DNA from: Mycobacterium sp. IS-1742
GTDB lineage: Bacteria; Actinomycetota; Actinomycetes; Mycobacteriales; Mycobacteriaceae
Reading direction: 5' to 3'
NCBI RefSeq assembly: GCF_001500125.1
Contig: NZ_LQIV01000043.1
Span: 167,047-231,046 of the forward strand
Length of the DNA: 64,000 nt
In this document: positions 41,504 through 50,597 of the stretch, in pieces
How positions within the stretch are numbered: position 1 is the stretch's first letter
Layout: each line of letters starts with the position of its first letter
Program-made: the position numbers and the translations under genes
The notes under the pieces: generated by a model
The model's input: only the letters and a program-made list of their open reading frames with translations
What the model was told of the DNA's origin: nothing
Databases searched by the model: none

Positions 41504-43540
41504 ATGTCCAGTCCCACCGCATCGCCGATCATCACCACCGATCTCGTGCTGCTCGACGTCGACGCCGGCGCAGACAAGGAAGCCGTGATCGGGCGCCTCG
41601 TCACCCGGCTCGCCGACGCCGGGCGCACCAGCGACACCGACGGCCTGGTCTCGGCCGCGCTGGCCCGCGAGGGACAGTCGGCGACCGGCCTGCCCGGCGG
41701 GATCGCGATCCCGCACTGCCGCTCGCCGTACGTCGACACGCCCACCATCGGATTCGCCCGGCTGGCGCCCGGCGTCGACTTCGGCGCTCCTGACGGTCCG
41801 GCCGACCTCGTGTTCCTGATCGCCGCGCCGGAATCCGGCGGCGCCGAGCACATGAAACTGCTGTCGAGCCTCGCCCGCGCCCTGGTGCGCAAGGACTTCG
41901 TCGCCTCGCTGCGGGCGGCGGGCACCCCCGACGAGGCCGTCTCGCTGGTCGAGGGTGTGGTGAATCCGCAACCGGCCGCGGCACCGACGCCCACCGCGCA
42001 GCCGAAACCGGAACCCGAACCCGAACCGGCGCGGCAGCGGACCCTGGTCGCGGTGACCGCCTGCCCCACGGGGATCGCGCACACCTACATGGCGGCCGAC
42101 TCCCTGGTGGCCGCCGCCGAGAAGGCCGGCGTCACGCTGCAGGTGGAGACCCAGGGGTCCTCGGGCAGCACACCGCTGTCGGCGGCGACGATCGCCGCGG
42201 CGGACGCGGTCCTGTTCGCCACCGACGTCGGGGTCAAGGACCGGCAGCGCTTCGCGGGCAAACCCGTCGTCGCCTCCGGGGTCAAACGGGCGATCAACGA
42301 ACCCGACAAGATGGTCGCCGAGGCGCTGGCCGCCGCCGACGATCCGAACGCGGCCCGCGTCGAGGGCGTCGCCGCGGGCGCACCGGCGGCCGCCGCCGCC
42401 TCGGGTGACGTCGGCTGGGGCACCCGCACCCGGCAGATCCTGTTGACCGGTGTGAGCTACATGATCCCGTTCGTCGCCGCGGGCGGTCTGCTGATCGCGC
42501 TGGGCTTCCTGTTCGCGGGGTACGACATCGCCAATACCCCTGACGGCGAGACGGATTCGCTCGGCAAGATCATCGCCACCACGAACTCGCTGACCGACCT
42601 GCCGCCGGGCGGGCTGATCCAGTACCTCGGCGCGGTGCTGTTCACGATCGGCAACCTCGCGTTCTTCTTCCTGGTGCCCGCGCTGGCCGGTTACATCGCG
42701 TTCGCGATCGCCGATCGGCCGGGTATCGCACCGGGATTCGTGGCCGGTTACATCGCCACGACGGTGGGCGCCGGTTTCATCGGCGGCATCGTCGGCGGCC
42801 TGATCGCCGGCTTCGCCGCGCTGTGGATCAGCCGCATCGGCGTCCCGCAGTGGGCCCGCGGGCTGATGCCGGTGGTGATCATCCCGCTGTTCGCGTCGAT
42901 GGTCGTCGGCCTGCTGATGTTCCTGCTGCTCGGCCGCCCGCTGGCCTGGCTCACCTCCAGCCTGACCGACTGGCTCAACGGGTTGTCCGGCAGTTCGGTG
43001 ATCGTGCTCGGGGTCATCCTCGGCCTGATGATGTGCTTCGACCTCGGCGGCCCGGTGAACAAGGCGGCCTACGCGTTCGCGACCACCGGGCTCAACGTCG
43101 CCGACCCGGCCTCGCTGCGGATCATGGCGGCGGTGATGGCCGCCGGGATGGTCCCGCCGCTGGCGATGGCGCTCGCCTCGACCGTGCGGCCCGGCCTGTT
43201 CACCGAACCGGAACGCGAGAACGGCAGGGCCGCTTGGCTACTCGGGGCGTCGTTCATCTCCGAAGGCGCGATCCCCTTCGCGGCGGCCGACCCGCTGCGG
43301 GTCATCCCGTCGATGATGTTCGGCGGTGCGATCACCGGGGCGATGGTGATGGCCTTCGACGTCACGTCCAAGGCGCCGCACGGCGGGATCTTCGTGTTCT
43401 TCGCGATCGGCAACCTGGTGTGGTTCCTGGTCGCGCTCGCGGTGGGCACGGCGGCAGGCGCCGCCGCGGTCGTCGCCGCCAAACAGTTCGCCAAACCCGA
43501 AACGTCCGCGGACACCGTTCCCGCACTCGCCAACGCCTGA
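41504..43540 (+). CDS. fruA: PTS fructose-specific enzyme IIABC
   Basis: This 678-residue permease imports fructose as fructose 1-phosphate. Residues 1-145 are IIA with the phosphorylated His71 in IAIPHCRSPY. After a Pro/Glu linker (PKPEPEPEPARQ) the IIB domain (residues 182-285) carries Cys187 in TACPTGIAHTYMAADSL. The IIC membrane domain (about 310-660) has eight to ten helices, with MIPFVAAGGLLIALGFLFAGY, GGPVNKAAYAFATTGLN and ISEGAIPFAAADPLRVIPSMM as family marks. Domain order A-B-C in one chain is typical of actinobacterial FruA. It lies between fruK and ptsH. Confidence 0.95.
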   Translation: MSSPTASPIITTDLVLLDVDAGADKEAVIGRLVTRLADAGRTSDTDGLVSAALAREGQSATGLPGGIAIPHCRSPYVDTPTIGFARLAPGVDFGAPDGPADLVFLIAAPESGGAEHMKLLSSLARALVRKDFVASLRAAGTPDEAVSLVEGVVNPQPAAAPTPTAQPKPEPEPEPARQRTLVAVTACPTGIAHTYMAADSLVAAAEKAGVTLQVETQGSSGSTPLSAATIAAADAVLFATDVGVKDRQRFAGKPVVASGVKRAINEPDKMVAEALAAADDPNAARVEGVAAGAPAAAAASGDVGWGTRTRQILLTGVSYMIPFVAAGGLLIALGFLFAGYDIANTPDGETDSLGKIIATTNSLTDLPPGGLIQYLGAVLFTIGNLAFFFLVPALAGYIAFAIADRPGIAPGFVAGYIATTVGAGFIGGIVGGLIAGFAALWISRIGVPQWARGLMPVVIIPLFASMVVGLLMFLLLGRPLAWLTSSLTDWLNGLSGSSVIVLGVILGLMMCFDLGGPVNKAAYAFATTGLNVADPASLRIMAAVMAAGMVPPLAMALASTVRPGLFTEPERENGRAAWLLGASFISEGAIPFAAADPLRVIPSMMFGGAITGAMVMAFDVTSKAPHGGIFVFFAIGNLVWFLVALAVGTAAGAAAVVAAKQFAKPETSADTVPALANA

Positions 43541-43569
43541 CCCCACCCAAGAAGAAGGAGATCTCCACC

Positions 43570-43827
43570 ATGCCCGCACGAACCGTCACCGTCGGCTCGG
43601 CCATCGGCCTGCACGCCCGCCCCGCCGCGATCATCGCCGAAGCCGTCGTCACCGCAGGCGTCCCGGTCACGCTCTCGGTCGCCGGTGGTGAGCCCGTCGA
43701 CGCCGGGTCCGCCCTGATGATCATGACGCTGGGTGCGGGAAACGGCGCCGAGGTCACCGTGGAGTCCGACGATGCGGCCGCGCTCGACACCGTCGCCGGG
43801 CTCGTCGAACAGGACCTCGACGCCTGA
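43570..43827 (+). CDS. ptsH: PTS phosphocarrier protein HPr
   Basis: This 85-residue protein is the phosphocarrier between enzyme I and IIA. It has the phosphorylated His15 in GLHARPAAIIAEA and a segment SALMIMTLGAGNGAEVTV equivalent to the HPr regulatory region. The Ser46 position is not clearly conserved, so regulation by HPr kinase is not expected, in line with actinobacteria. The ATG follows AAGAAGGAG. With ptsI, fruR, fruK and fruA it makes the fructose PTS complete within 6 kb. Confidence 0.95.
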   Translation: MPARTVTVGSAIGLHARPAAIIAEAVVTAGVPVTLSVAGGEPVDAGSALMIMTLGAGNGAEVTVESDDAAALDTVAGLVEQDLDA

Positions 43828-43884
43828 TCTCCCACCCGTAGTTCCTCCGACAAGAAACCGCAGCTACCCCCCTCGCGGTGCCCT

Positions 43885-43970
43885 TAGGATTGCTCCGTGC
43901 ATTCGACCGGTCCGCGCGGCGTGATGGGAGGGGCCGCCCGCGAGGCGGTTCCGGGTTTGCTGTCTACACT
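43885..43970 (+). promoter_or_regulatory. Two candidate mycP1 promoters
   Basis: TACACT at 43965-43970 is a good -10 that would give a short leader before the GTG at 44005 or 44017. A second hexamer, TAGGAT (43885-43890), lies 6 bases before another in-frame GTG at 43897 and would give a leaderless mRNA and a MycP1 longer by 36 residues. Confidence 0.4.
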
Positions 43971-44004
43971 GAGGCGCGAAGCCGTCGGCGGGTCGACACG
44001 GGGG

Positions 44005-45363
44005 GTGCTGAGCACGGTGCAGCGGGTGTGCGTAATCCTCGTGGCCCTGCTGTTGGCGCTGGTCAGCGCGCCGGCTGGGGGGGCCGTCGAACCACCGAGC
44101 ATCGACCCCGCGGCGCTGCCGCCCGACCAGACCGGACCCGATTCGCCGACGGAGCAGCGCCGGGTGTGTTCGGCCCCGACCGTGCTGCCGAACTCGACCT
44201 TTGCCGACAAGCCCTGGCCGAACGACTATCTCCAACTGGCCGAGGCCCAGAAGTTCGCGACCGGCGCCGGCGTCACCGTCGCCGTGATCGACACCGGTGT
44301 GAACGGTTCACCGCGCGTGCCCGCCGAACCGGGCGGGGACTTCGTCGACCAGGCCGGCAACGGCATGTCGGACTGCGATTCGCACGGGACGCTGACGGCG
44401 TCGATCATCGCCGGACGTGGATCGCCGACCGACGGGTTCATCGGGGTCGCCCCGGACGCCCGCGTCCTGTCGCTGCGCCAGACCTCGGAGGCGTTCCAGC
44501 CGGTCGGCGCACGCCAGGATCCCAACGACCCCAACACCACGCAGACCGCGGGATCGCTGCGCAGCCTCGCCCGTGCCGTCGTGCACGCCGCGAACCTGGG
44601 CGCGCAGGTGATCAACATCAGCGAAGCCGCCTGCTACAAGATCACCCGCCCCATCGACGAGACCGGGTTGGGCGCGGCGATCAACTACGCCGTCAACGTG
44701 AAGAACGCGGTGGTCGTCGTCGCGGCGGGCAACACCGGGCAGGACTGCACCCAGAACCCGCCGCCGGACCCGGCGATCCCGGCCGATCCGCGCGGCTGGC
44801 AGCAGGTGCAGACCGTCGTCAGCCCGGCCTGGTACTCGCCGCTGGTGCTGACCGTAGGCAGCATCAACGACAACGGTCAGCCCAGCAACTTCTCGATGTC
44901 CGGCCCCTGGGTGGGCGCGGCCGCCCCCGGCGCGAACATCACCGCGCTCGGCTACGACGGTCAGCCCGTCAACGCGCTGCAGGGTCAGGACGGGCCCATC
45001 CCGATCGGTGGCACGTCGTTCTCGGCGGCGTACGTCTCCGGGCTGGCCGCGCTGCTCAAGCAGCGTTTCCCCGCCCTGACCCCGGCACAGATCATGAACC
45101 GCATCACCGCCACCGCCCGTCACCCCGGCGGCGGCGTCGACAACTACGTCGGGGCGGGCGTGATCGACCCGGTGGCCGCGCTGACGTGGGAGGTCCCCGA
45201 GGGACCCACCGACATCCCCTACCGCGTCAAGCAGCTACCGCCCCCGGTGTACGTCCCGCCGCCCGACCGCGGGCCGATCACCTGGGTCGTCGTGATCGGC
45301 GCGGGTCTGGCCCTGGTCCTCGGCATCGCCGCGCTGACCCGGCGGGCGTTGAGGCGCCGATGA
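44005..45363 (+). CDS. mycP1: ESX-1 mycosin protease
   Basis: MycP1 is the membrane-anchored subtilisin-like protease of ESX-1 that cleaves EspB and stabilises the secretion complex. The Asp/His/Ser triad is in VIDTGV (about D95), DCDSHGTLTAS (H126) and GGTSFSAAYVSG (S337). It has an N-terminal signal (VCVILVALLLALVSAPAGG), a loop with GLGAAINYAV, a Cys-containing segment QDCTQNPP, and a C-terminal membrane helix (WVVVIGAGLALVLGIAAL) followed by RRALRRR. About 450 residues from GTG 44005 or 44017 fits the M. tuberculosis length (446); an upstream GTG at 43897 would add 36 residues. eccE1 overlaps its stop (ATGA). Confidence 0.93.
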   Translation: MLSTVQRVCVILVALLLALVSAPAGGAVEPPSIDPAALPPDQTGPDSPTEQRRVCSAPTVLPNSTFADKPWPNDYLQLAEAQKFATGAGVTVAVIDTGVNGSPRVPAEPGGDFVDQAGNGMSDCDSHGTLTASIIAGRGSPTDGFIGVAPDARVLSLRQTSEAFQPVGARQDPNDPNTTQTAGSLRSLARAVVHAANLGAQVINISEAACYKITRPIDETGLGAAINYAVNVKNAVVVVAAGNTGQDCTQNPPPDPAIPADPRGWQQVQTVVSPAWYSPLVLTVGSINDNGQPSNFSMSGPWVGAAAPGANITALGYDGQPVNALQGQDGPIPIGGTSFSAAYVSGLAALLKQRFPALTPAQIMNRITATARHPGGGVDNYVGAGVIDPVAALTWEVPEGPTDIPYRVKQLPPPVYVPPPDRGPITWVVVIGAGLALVLGIAALTRRALRRR

Positions 45364-46757
45364 GATCGTTCCTCGCGCAGTTCGGGCTGCGCCTGACCAC
45401 CGGCCACCTGATCTGGGCTGCAGTGTTGATCCCGGCCTGCGTCGCGCTCTTCATCCCGATGAACCTGCTGTGGGTCGGTGTCGCGGTGTCCGTGTTGATC
45501 GCGCTGATCGCGGTCGTGACGATCCGCGGACGCCGGCTGACGGGCTGGGTGGCGGCGCTGTTCTCGTGGCGACGCAGACACCGCAGCACCCCGCGCGCCC
45601 CGTCGGAGCCCGCGGTGGGTGCGACGGTCATGCCCGGCGACCACGTCGCCGTGCGCTGGCAGGGCGACCACCTGATGTCGGCGATCGAACTCGTGCCACG
45701 GCCGTTCACCCCGACCGTGGTGGTCAACGGGCAGTCCTTCACCGACGACGTACTCGACAGTGCGCTGGTCGAGAAGCTGATCGCCGCGCACTGCCCGGAA
45801 CTGGAAGCCGACGTGGTGGCGGCGGGATACCGGGTCGGCAAGACGGCGCCGGCCAGCCTGGTGGCGCTGTACGAACAGGTCGTCGGACCGTATCCGGCGC
45901 CCGCGAGCCGCCGGACCTGGATCGTGCTGCGGGCGGACCCCGAGCTGACCCGCAAACCCGCACAGCGCCGCGACACCGGGGTGGCGGGGCTGGCGCGGTA
46001 TCTGGTGGCCTCGACGACCCGGCTGGCGGATCAGTTGGCCGGCAACGGGATCGACGCCCGCCCCAGCCGCAGCTTCGACGACTTCGACCGGGCGACCGAG
46101 GTCAGCTTCGAGCGGGAGACCTGGTCGGCGATCAAGGGCCGCAGCACCTTCACCGCGGCCTACAGTGCGCCCGGCGGACCGGACGTATGGTGGTCGGCGC
46201 GCGCCGACCACACCATCACCCGGATGCGGATCCGCCCCGGCACCGCCCCGACGACCACCGTGTTGCTGACGACGTTGGCGAATCCGTCGACGCCACGCGG
46301 GTTCTCGTGTCTGTTCGGCGGCCAGCGCGCCGCCCTGCAGGGCATCAGCCCGGTGACGGACAAGCACTACGAGCTGCCGATCGGATCGGCGGGGATCCTC
46401 ATCGGCGAGACCGCCGACCGGTATCCGGTGTACATGCCGTTCGACGACGTCGACGTCAGCATCAACCTCGGCGACGCGCGGCTGTTCACCCAGTTCGTGG
46501 TCCGGTCGGCGGCGGCGGGCGCGGTGGTGACGCTGGGGCCCCAGTTCGGCGAGTTCGCCGGCTTCGTCAACGGACGGATCGGCCAGGAGGCCAAACTGTC
46601 GTGGCCGAACGCCACCACCTATCTGAGTCCACACCCCGGCGTCGGCCGAGTCATCCTGCGACACAACTTCATCGACACCCCGAGGCATCGGCAGCTGCCC
46701 ATCCGGTTGATCAACCCGCGCGAGGAAAGCCGCTACCAGATGGCCCTCGAGCAGTGA
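45360..46757 (+). CDS. eccE1: ESX-1 membrane complex component EccE1
   Basis: This 465-residue protein has two N-terminal membrane helices (LIWAAVLIPACVALFIPMNL, LLWVGVAVSVLIALIAVVTI) and a cytosolic EccE domain with GDHVAVRWQGDHLMSAIELVPRPF, TRLADQLAGNGIDARPS and GSAGILIGETADRYPVYMPF. EccE sits at the rim of the type VII membrane complex and helps hold it together. The length is close to M. tuberculosis EccE1. It is coupled to mycP1 (ATGA) and 50 bases ahead of espB. Confidence 0.93.
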   Translation: MRSFLAQFGLRLTTGHLIWAAVLIPACVALFIPMNLLWVGVAVSVLIALIAVVTIRGRRLTGWVAALFSWRRRHRSTPRAPSEPAVGATVMPGDHVAVRWQGDHLMSAIELVPRPFTPTVVVNGQSFTDDVLDSALVEKLIAAHCPELEADVVAAGYRVGKTAPASLVALYEQVVGPYPAPASRRTWIVLRADPELTRKPAQRRDTGVAGLARYLVASTTRLADQLAGNGIDARPSRSFDDFDRATEVSFERETWSAIKGRSTFTAAYSAPGGPDVWWSARADHTITRMRIRPGTAPTTTVLLTTLANPSTPRGFSCLFGGQRAALQGISPVTDKHYELPIGSAGILIGETADRYPVYMPFDDVDVSINLGDARLFTQFVVRSAAAGAVVTLGPQFGEFAGFVNGRIGQEAKLSWPNATTYLSPHPGVGRVILRHNFIDTPRHRQLPIRLINPREESRYQMALEQ

Positions 46758-46807
46758 CCGACCGGGTGCCGGCCGCCGAGATGCCGCGGTGACCTGAGGA
46801 GGAAGAC

Positions 46808-48412
46808 ATGGCGGGCGACGAAGTCCGAGTCGAGCCGGCGGATCTGCGGGCGCGTGCGACCGCGCTGGACGAGGAGATCCTCGACGAATCGCAGCGCCCC
46901 ACGCCGCCGTGCGGGCTCCCGTTCGTCACCGCGTCGGCGGCGGGCATCGCGGCGGGTTCGGACACTCTGCGCAGCCATCTGATCGCCGGGAACCGCGAAG
47001 CCGAACGGCTCGCCGCGGTGCTGTCCGAGGCGGCCGACGTCTACCAGCAGATCGACAACCGCGCCGCCCAGGCACTCGAGTACCCCGGCGGTCCGCGCTC
47101 GGTGGCACCCGTCGCGGTCAACCCGACCCTGCCGCCGTCGGTCCCGGCGGTCGAGTTTCCCTCCACCGTGCCCGCCATGCCGGGCGGCCAGACCGACGCG
47201 GGCTTCTTGGACGTCAAGGCGGCCGCGCAGATCATCCACTCCGGGAACTCGGGCCCGATGCGGACGTACGGCGAGCAGGCCAAGAAGTTCGCCGGCACAC
47301 TCCGCGAGAGGGCCGCGTCCTTCAACCTCGAGGGCGTCAACTGGGAGGGCACCTCTGCGGAGAAGGCCGGTGACGCGGTCCGTCAGCACAAGGAGTGGCT
47401 GGAGAAGCTGGCCGAGAGTTACCAGTTCCTCGGCGACGAGGCCATCGACATGGCCGACGCCCACGACAGGTGGGCGGGTCAGCATCCGACGGTCGCCGAG
47501 GTCGAGGCGGTCGAGGCCCGGGTGGCGCAGGCCGGCCAGGCGGGCGACAAGAACGCGCTCGCGGCGGCGATGACGGATTACCTTGCGCTGCAGCGAAAGT
47601 CCGAGGAGGTCCGGACGAGTTACAGCGCCGACGTCGCGGGCAAGAGCCTGCCCGCGGTCGTCGACCCGCCGCAGGGAGCGGCGCCGGTGCCTCCGATCAG
47701 CAGTAACGGCGACCCACGCCAAGGTAAGGGCAACCCAGCGGGCGAGGGCACACCGGGTGGCGCGCGCGGCGGACACCCCGGCGACGGTCAACCCGGCGGC
47801 CAAGCCGGGGCGCAGCGGGCGGCCGCGACGGGCGCCGGCGCACCGGGCGGACAGGGCTCACCGCAGCCCGCAGCCGCGCAGTCCGGTGGCGGCTCACCCT
47901 CCGCGGGAGGCGGGGCACCCTCCGGTGGCGGCGGTGCCCCGGCCGGTGGTGGCGCACCCTCCGGCGGTGGCCTGCCGGGTGGCCTGCCCGGCGGGCTTCC
48001 CACCGGCGGGCCGGAAGGGCTGCCCCCACTCGAGGATCCGGCACTGAAGCCGGCCGCCGCCGGCGGTGGCGGCGCCGGCGGTGGCGCGGGTGGCGGAGCA
48101 GGCGGCGGGGTCCCGCCCTCTCCGCTGCAGCCCGCCGTCGGTGCGGAGACCGTCGCACCCGGTCCGGCAGGCGCGGGCCGTGGTGGCGGGGCCGCCGCGG
48201 CCGGGCCGGCCGGTGCCATGGGAGCGATGGGCGGTATGGGCGGTATGCCGATGGGCGGCCACGGCGCCGGCCGCGGTCAGGGCGGTGGGGAGAGGAAGCG
48301 CACACCCGGACTTTCGCCCGACGAGGACCTCTACGTCGAGGATCGGCCGTTCACCGAATCCGTCATCGGCTATCAGCCCAAGCCGCCGAGGGATCGGAAG
48401 GATCCGCAGTGA
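46808..48412 (+). CDS. espB: ESX-1 secreted substrate EspB
   Basis: This 534-residue protein is longer than M. tuberculosis EspB (460). The N-terminal half is a fused PE/PPE-like helical bundle: the secretion motif YxxxD is VYQQID near residue 79, and WxG is NWEGTSAEKAG near residue 178. From residue 290 on it is a low-complexity Gly/Pro/Ala tail with runs such as GGGAPAGGGAPSGGG and GAMGAMGGMGGMPMGG, the part MycP1 trims in known EspB. The C-terminus (SPDEDLYVEDRPFTESVIGYQPK) is ordered and charged. EspB forms heptameric rings outside the cell. The ATG has GAGGAGGAAG upstream. espL overlaps by four bases. Confidence 0.92.
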   Translation: MAGDEVRVEPADLRARATALDEEILDESQRPTPPCGLPFVTASAAGIAAGSDTLRSHLIAGNREAERLAAVLSEAADVYQQIDNRAAQALEYPGGPRSVAPVAVNPTLPPSVPAVEFPSTVPAMPGGQTDAGFLDVKAAAQIIHSGNSGPMRTYGEQAKKFAGTLRERAASFNLEGVNWEGTSAEKAGDAVRQHKEWLEKLAESYQFLGDEAIDMADAHDRWAGQHPTVAEVEAVEARVAQAGQAGDKNALAAAMTDYLALQRKSEEVRTSYSADVAGKSLPAVVDPPQGAAPVPPISSNGDPRQGKGNPAGEGTPGGARGGHPGDGQPGGQAGAQRAAATGAGAPGGQGSPQPAAAQSGGGSPSAGGGAPSGGGGAPAGGGAPSGGGLPGGLPGGLPTGGPEGLPPLEDPALKPAAAGGGGAGGGAGGGAGGGVPPSPLQPAVGAETVAPGPAGAGRGGGAAAAGPAGAMGAMGGMGGMPMGGHGAGRGQGGGERKRTPGLSPDEDLYVEDRPFTESVIGYQPKPPRDRKDPQ

Positions 48413-48741
48413 CCGGCGAGATGCACCCCCAGGTGGCGGCGGTGTTGGCGCAGGCGCAGCAGTTGCAGTCGATCATGGACGAGCAGCTGCACAAGATGAA
48501 GCACCAGACGTTCACCGCGTGCGACGAGACCGAGACCGTCGAGGTGACGCTCGACGGCCATCAGCAGTTGACCGGCGTGCACCTGGAGGAGGGTCTGCTA
48601 CGCCAGGGTGTGCATGTCGTCGAGCACCGGTTGAACGAGGCGCTGCAGAACGCCACCGAGGCGGCGTCTGCCGCGATCGACGCCGACCGCGAGCGAATCG
48701 ACGCCCAGGTCGCCGAGCTGACCGAGTCGTGGAAGACCTGA
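48409..48741 (+). CDS. espL: EspL, YbaB/EbfC-like protein
   Basis: This 110-residue protein is a small YbaB-like coiled/beta protein: HPQVAAVLAQAQQLQSIMDEQLHKM forms the first helix, VEVTLDGHQQLTGVHLEEGLL the beta part, and EHRLNEALQNATEAASAAIDADRERI the final helix. In M. tuberculosis EspL stabilises EspE/EspF/EspH and affects WhiB6 levels. The GTG start overlaps the espB stop. It converges with the EspC/EspF-like gene, only 5 bases apart, where M. tuberculosis has espK. Confidence 0.9.
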   Translation: MTGEMHPQVAAVLAQAQQLQSIMDEQLHKMKHQTFTACDETETVEVTLDGHQQLTGVHLEEGLLRQGVHVVEHRLNEALQNATEAASAAIDADRERIDAQVAELTESWKT

Positions 48742-48746
48742 GCGGG

Positions 48747-49058
48747 TCAGTCGCCGGGTAGCACGACGCCGGCGATGGCGTCGCGTGCCGCCCGGTCGCC
48801 TGCCTCGTAGCGCGCGGCGGCGCTGCGCAGGGTGCGGCCGTACTCGTCCGCCCCGCCCGCCGCCGCGGCCGTCAGCGCACCGATGCCGGACTGCGCCCGC
48901 CGGCAGGCCGCCGCGGTCTGCAGCGCCACCGCCGCGTTCGCCGCCTCGCCCAGTGGCGCATCGGCCCGCAGGCCCGCGATCCCGGCCGCGGCCTGTGCGA
49001 AGGCCGTCGCGGCACCGGTCAGTGCGGGCGGATTCACCTGCAGCACAACGCTGCTCAT
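48747..49058 (-). CDS. EspC/EspF-like protein in the espJ position
   Basis: This 103-residue protein starts MSSVVLQVNPPALTGAATAFA and ends RYEAGDRAARDAIAGVVLPGD, where Y-E-A-G-D is a YxxxD secretion motif. The length, two-helix build and tail fit the EspC/EspF family (both 103 residues in M. tuberculosis) and the N-terminal part of EspJ (280 residues). It lies directly after eccD1, 9 bases downstream, exactly where espJ is in M. tuberculosis, but lacks the long Pro/Ala tail. I treat it as a shortened EspJ or an EspC/EspF-type substrate. GGAGGGA precedes the ATG. Confidence 0.75.
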   Translation of the reverse strand: MSSVVLQVNPPALTGAATAFAQAAAGIAGLRADAPLGEAANAAVALQTAAACRRAQSGIGALTAAAAGGADEYGRTLRSAAARYEAGDRAARDAIAGVVLPGD

Positions 49059-49067
49059 CGATCCCTC

Positions 49068-50597
49068 CTAGAAGCGCAGGTTGCGCAGCACGTCGTACAC
49101 GCTGGCGATCCAGAGCAGCAGCGGGATGACCGCCGCGATCGCCGCGCCGTCGACCAGCTCGAGGATCCGTTTGGTCACCGGCGACACCCGGCGCACGCCG
49201 TCAGTCGCTCCGATGATCACCAGCGCCACCGCGCCCAGCGCGGTGTAGAGCGCGAGCACCAGCCACGCGTCGTCGGGATACCACTGGCACAGCCGGACCA
49301 TCACGCCCGTCGGGACGATCACGGTGACCGCCAACAGTGCCCAGGCACACCAGCGCTCCGCGTACAGCCGGGACCGGAAGCCGCAGATCGCGGCGACCAG
49401 TCCGGCGACGATCAGGCTGTGGACGAAGAAGTGCCCCTGCACGACCACCGCGATCGCACCGACCGCCAGGATCAGCGCACCCGCGGTCAGGAAGCCGATC
49501 AACAGTTTCTTGGCCAGCACGCTGCGTTCCTGCAACCGGGCCGCCGATTCGGGCACCGACGCGATGATGGCCTGCCAGGTCGGCGATTCCTCGTCGGCGC
49601 CCTCGCGGGACGTGACGGGGTCGAGGAGTTCGTCGTTGGTGACGGTCTCACCGGGTGCGGGGATCGGGGGCAGGGCGATCCGGGCCACCGCCACCGTCAG
49701 CTTCGCCGCGTTGGTGAGCACGATCAGGCCGAACGCCACCGCACCCGCGGGCACCCAGTACTGCCAGCCGTAGCCGTAGGCGACGGCTGCCGCCGTCAGC
49801 GCCGCGGTCGCGACCGCCAGGAACGCCGCGATCTCGGCGCGCTTGCGCGGTCCGCCCCTGGTCGCCAGGGTCAACAGCAGCACCACCGCTCCTGCGCCCG
49901 CCAGTTGCGGCGCGCCCAGCGATCCGACGCCGTTGGGCAGCGGCACGGCCAGCGCCGCGGCACCGGCGAGCGCGGGCAGCGCGGCGATCAGCAGGCTCTC
50001 GGCCATGTCCAGGTTGGCGTACCGGTTCTGCGCCAGCATGCTGCCGCCGAGCAGGCCGAGTCCGAGCACCGCCAAGGCCGGCGCCCACCACAGGCTCTGC
50101 CCGGTGCGGTCCCACGAGATCAGCGACATCAGTGTGATCGCCACGGACACAAGGGGAATCGCCACACCGACGAAGCGGTTCAGCGCGTTGCGGTCGAATT
50201 CGGGCGACTCGTCGAGCACCGCGATCGCGTCGATCACGTCTTCGACCAGCGGACGGTAGCGTTCCGTCCGGCTCACCGACACCAGCGTCAGCAACGACCC
50301 GTCGACCACCCCGGCGTCGTCGAGGGATTCGTCGGCCTTCAACGGCGGCGCGCCGGGACGCGCGAACGCCCACACCCCCTGCGCGGCGAAGTCGAACCCC
50401 GCCAACACGTCCTTCGGGGTGTCCTCGAGGATCTCCGCGAGCACCGCGACGGTCTCGTCGATGTAGGTCTCGACGGGTGCCGCCGCGGGCAGCACGAGAT
50501 CGGTCATGCGCCGGCCGGTCAGGATCGTGACCCGGGTGGTCGACGGCCGCCCGGGCGTGACGCTCGAGGCGGCGGAGGCCGCGGCGGTGGTGGTCAA
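49068..50597 (-). CDS. eccD1: ESX-1 membrane channel component EccD1
   Basis: This 509-residue protein has an N-terminal ubiquitin-like domain (residues 15-110: TTRVTILTGRRMTDLVLPAAAPVETYIDETV) and eleven predicted membrane helices from residue 140 on. EccD dimers build most of the membrane part of the type VII complex. The length agrees with M. tuberculosis EccD1 (511). The start is TTG inside the espI stop (TTGA overlap); no ATG is available nearby. It is followed by the small EspC/EspF-like gene. Confidence 0.94.
   Translation of the reverse strand: MTTTAAASAASSVTPGRPSTTRVTILTGRRMTDLVLPAAAPVETYIDETVAVLAEILEDTPKDVLAGFDFAAQGVWAFARPGAPPLKADESLDDAGVVDGSLLTLVSVSRTERYRPLVEDVIDAIAVLDESPEFDRNALNRFVGVAIPLVSVAITLMSLISWDRTGQSLWWAPALAVLGLGLLGGSMLAQNRYANLDMAESLLIAALPALAGAAALAVPLPNGVGSLGAPQLAGAGAVVLLLTLATRGGPRKRAEIAAFLAVATAALTAAAVAYGYGWQYWVPAGAVAFGLIVLTNAAKLTVAVARIALPPIPAPGETVTNDELLDPVTSREGADEESPTWQAIIASVPESAARLQERSVLAKKLLIGFLTAGALILAVGAIAVVVQGHFFVHSLIVAGLVAAICGFRSRLYAERWCAWALLAVTVIVPTGVMVRLCQWYPDDAWLVLALYTALGAVALVIIGATDGVRRVSPVTKRILELVDGAAIAAVIPLLLWIASVYDVLRNLRF

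Noticed and set aside
47890..48270. PGRS-like or tandem repeat array in espB
   Set aside because: Gly-rich runs are present but irregular and lie within the known low-complexity tail of EspB, so they are not a separate repeat element.
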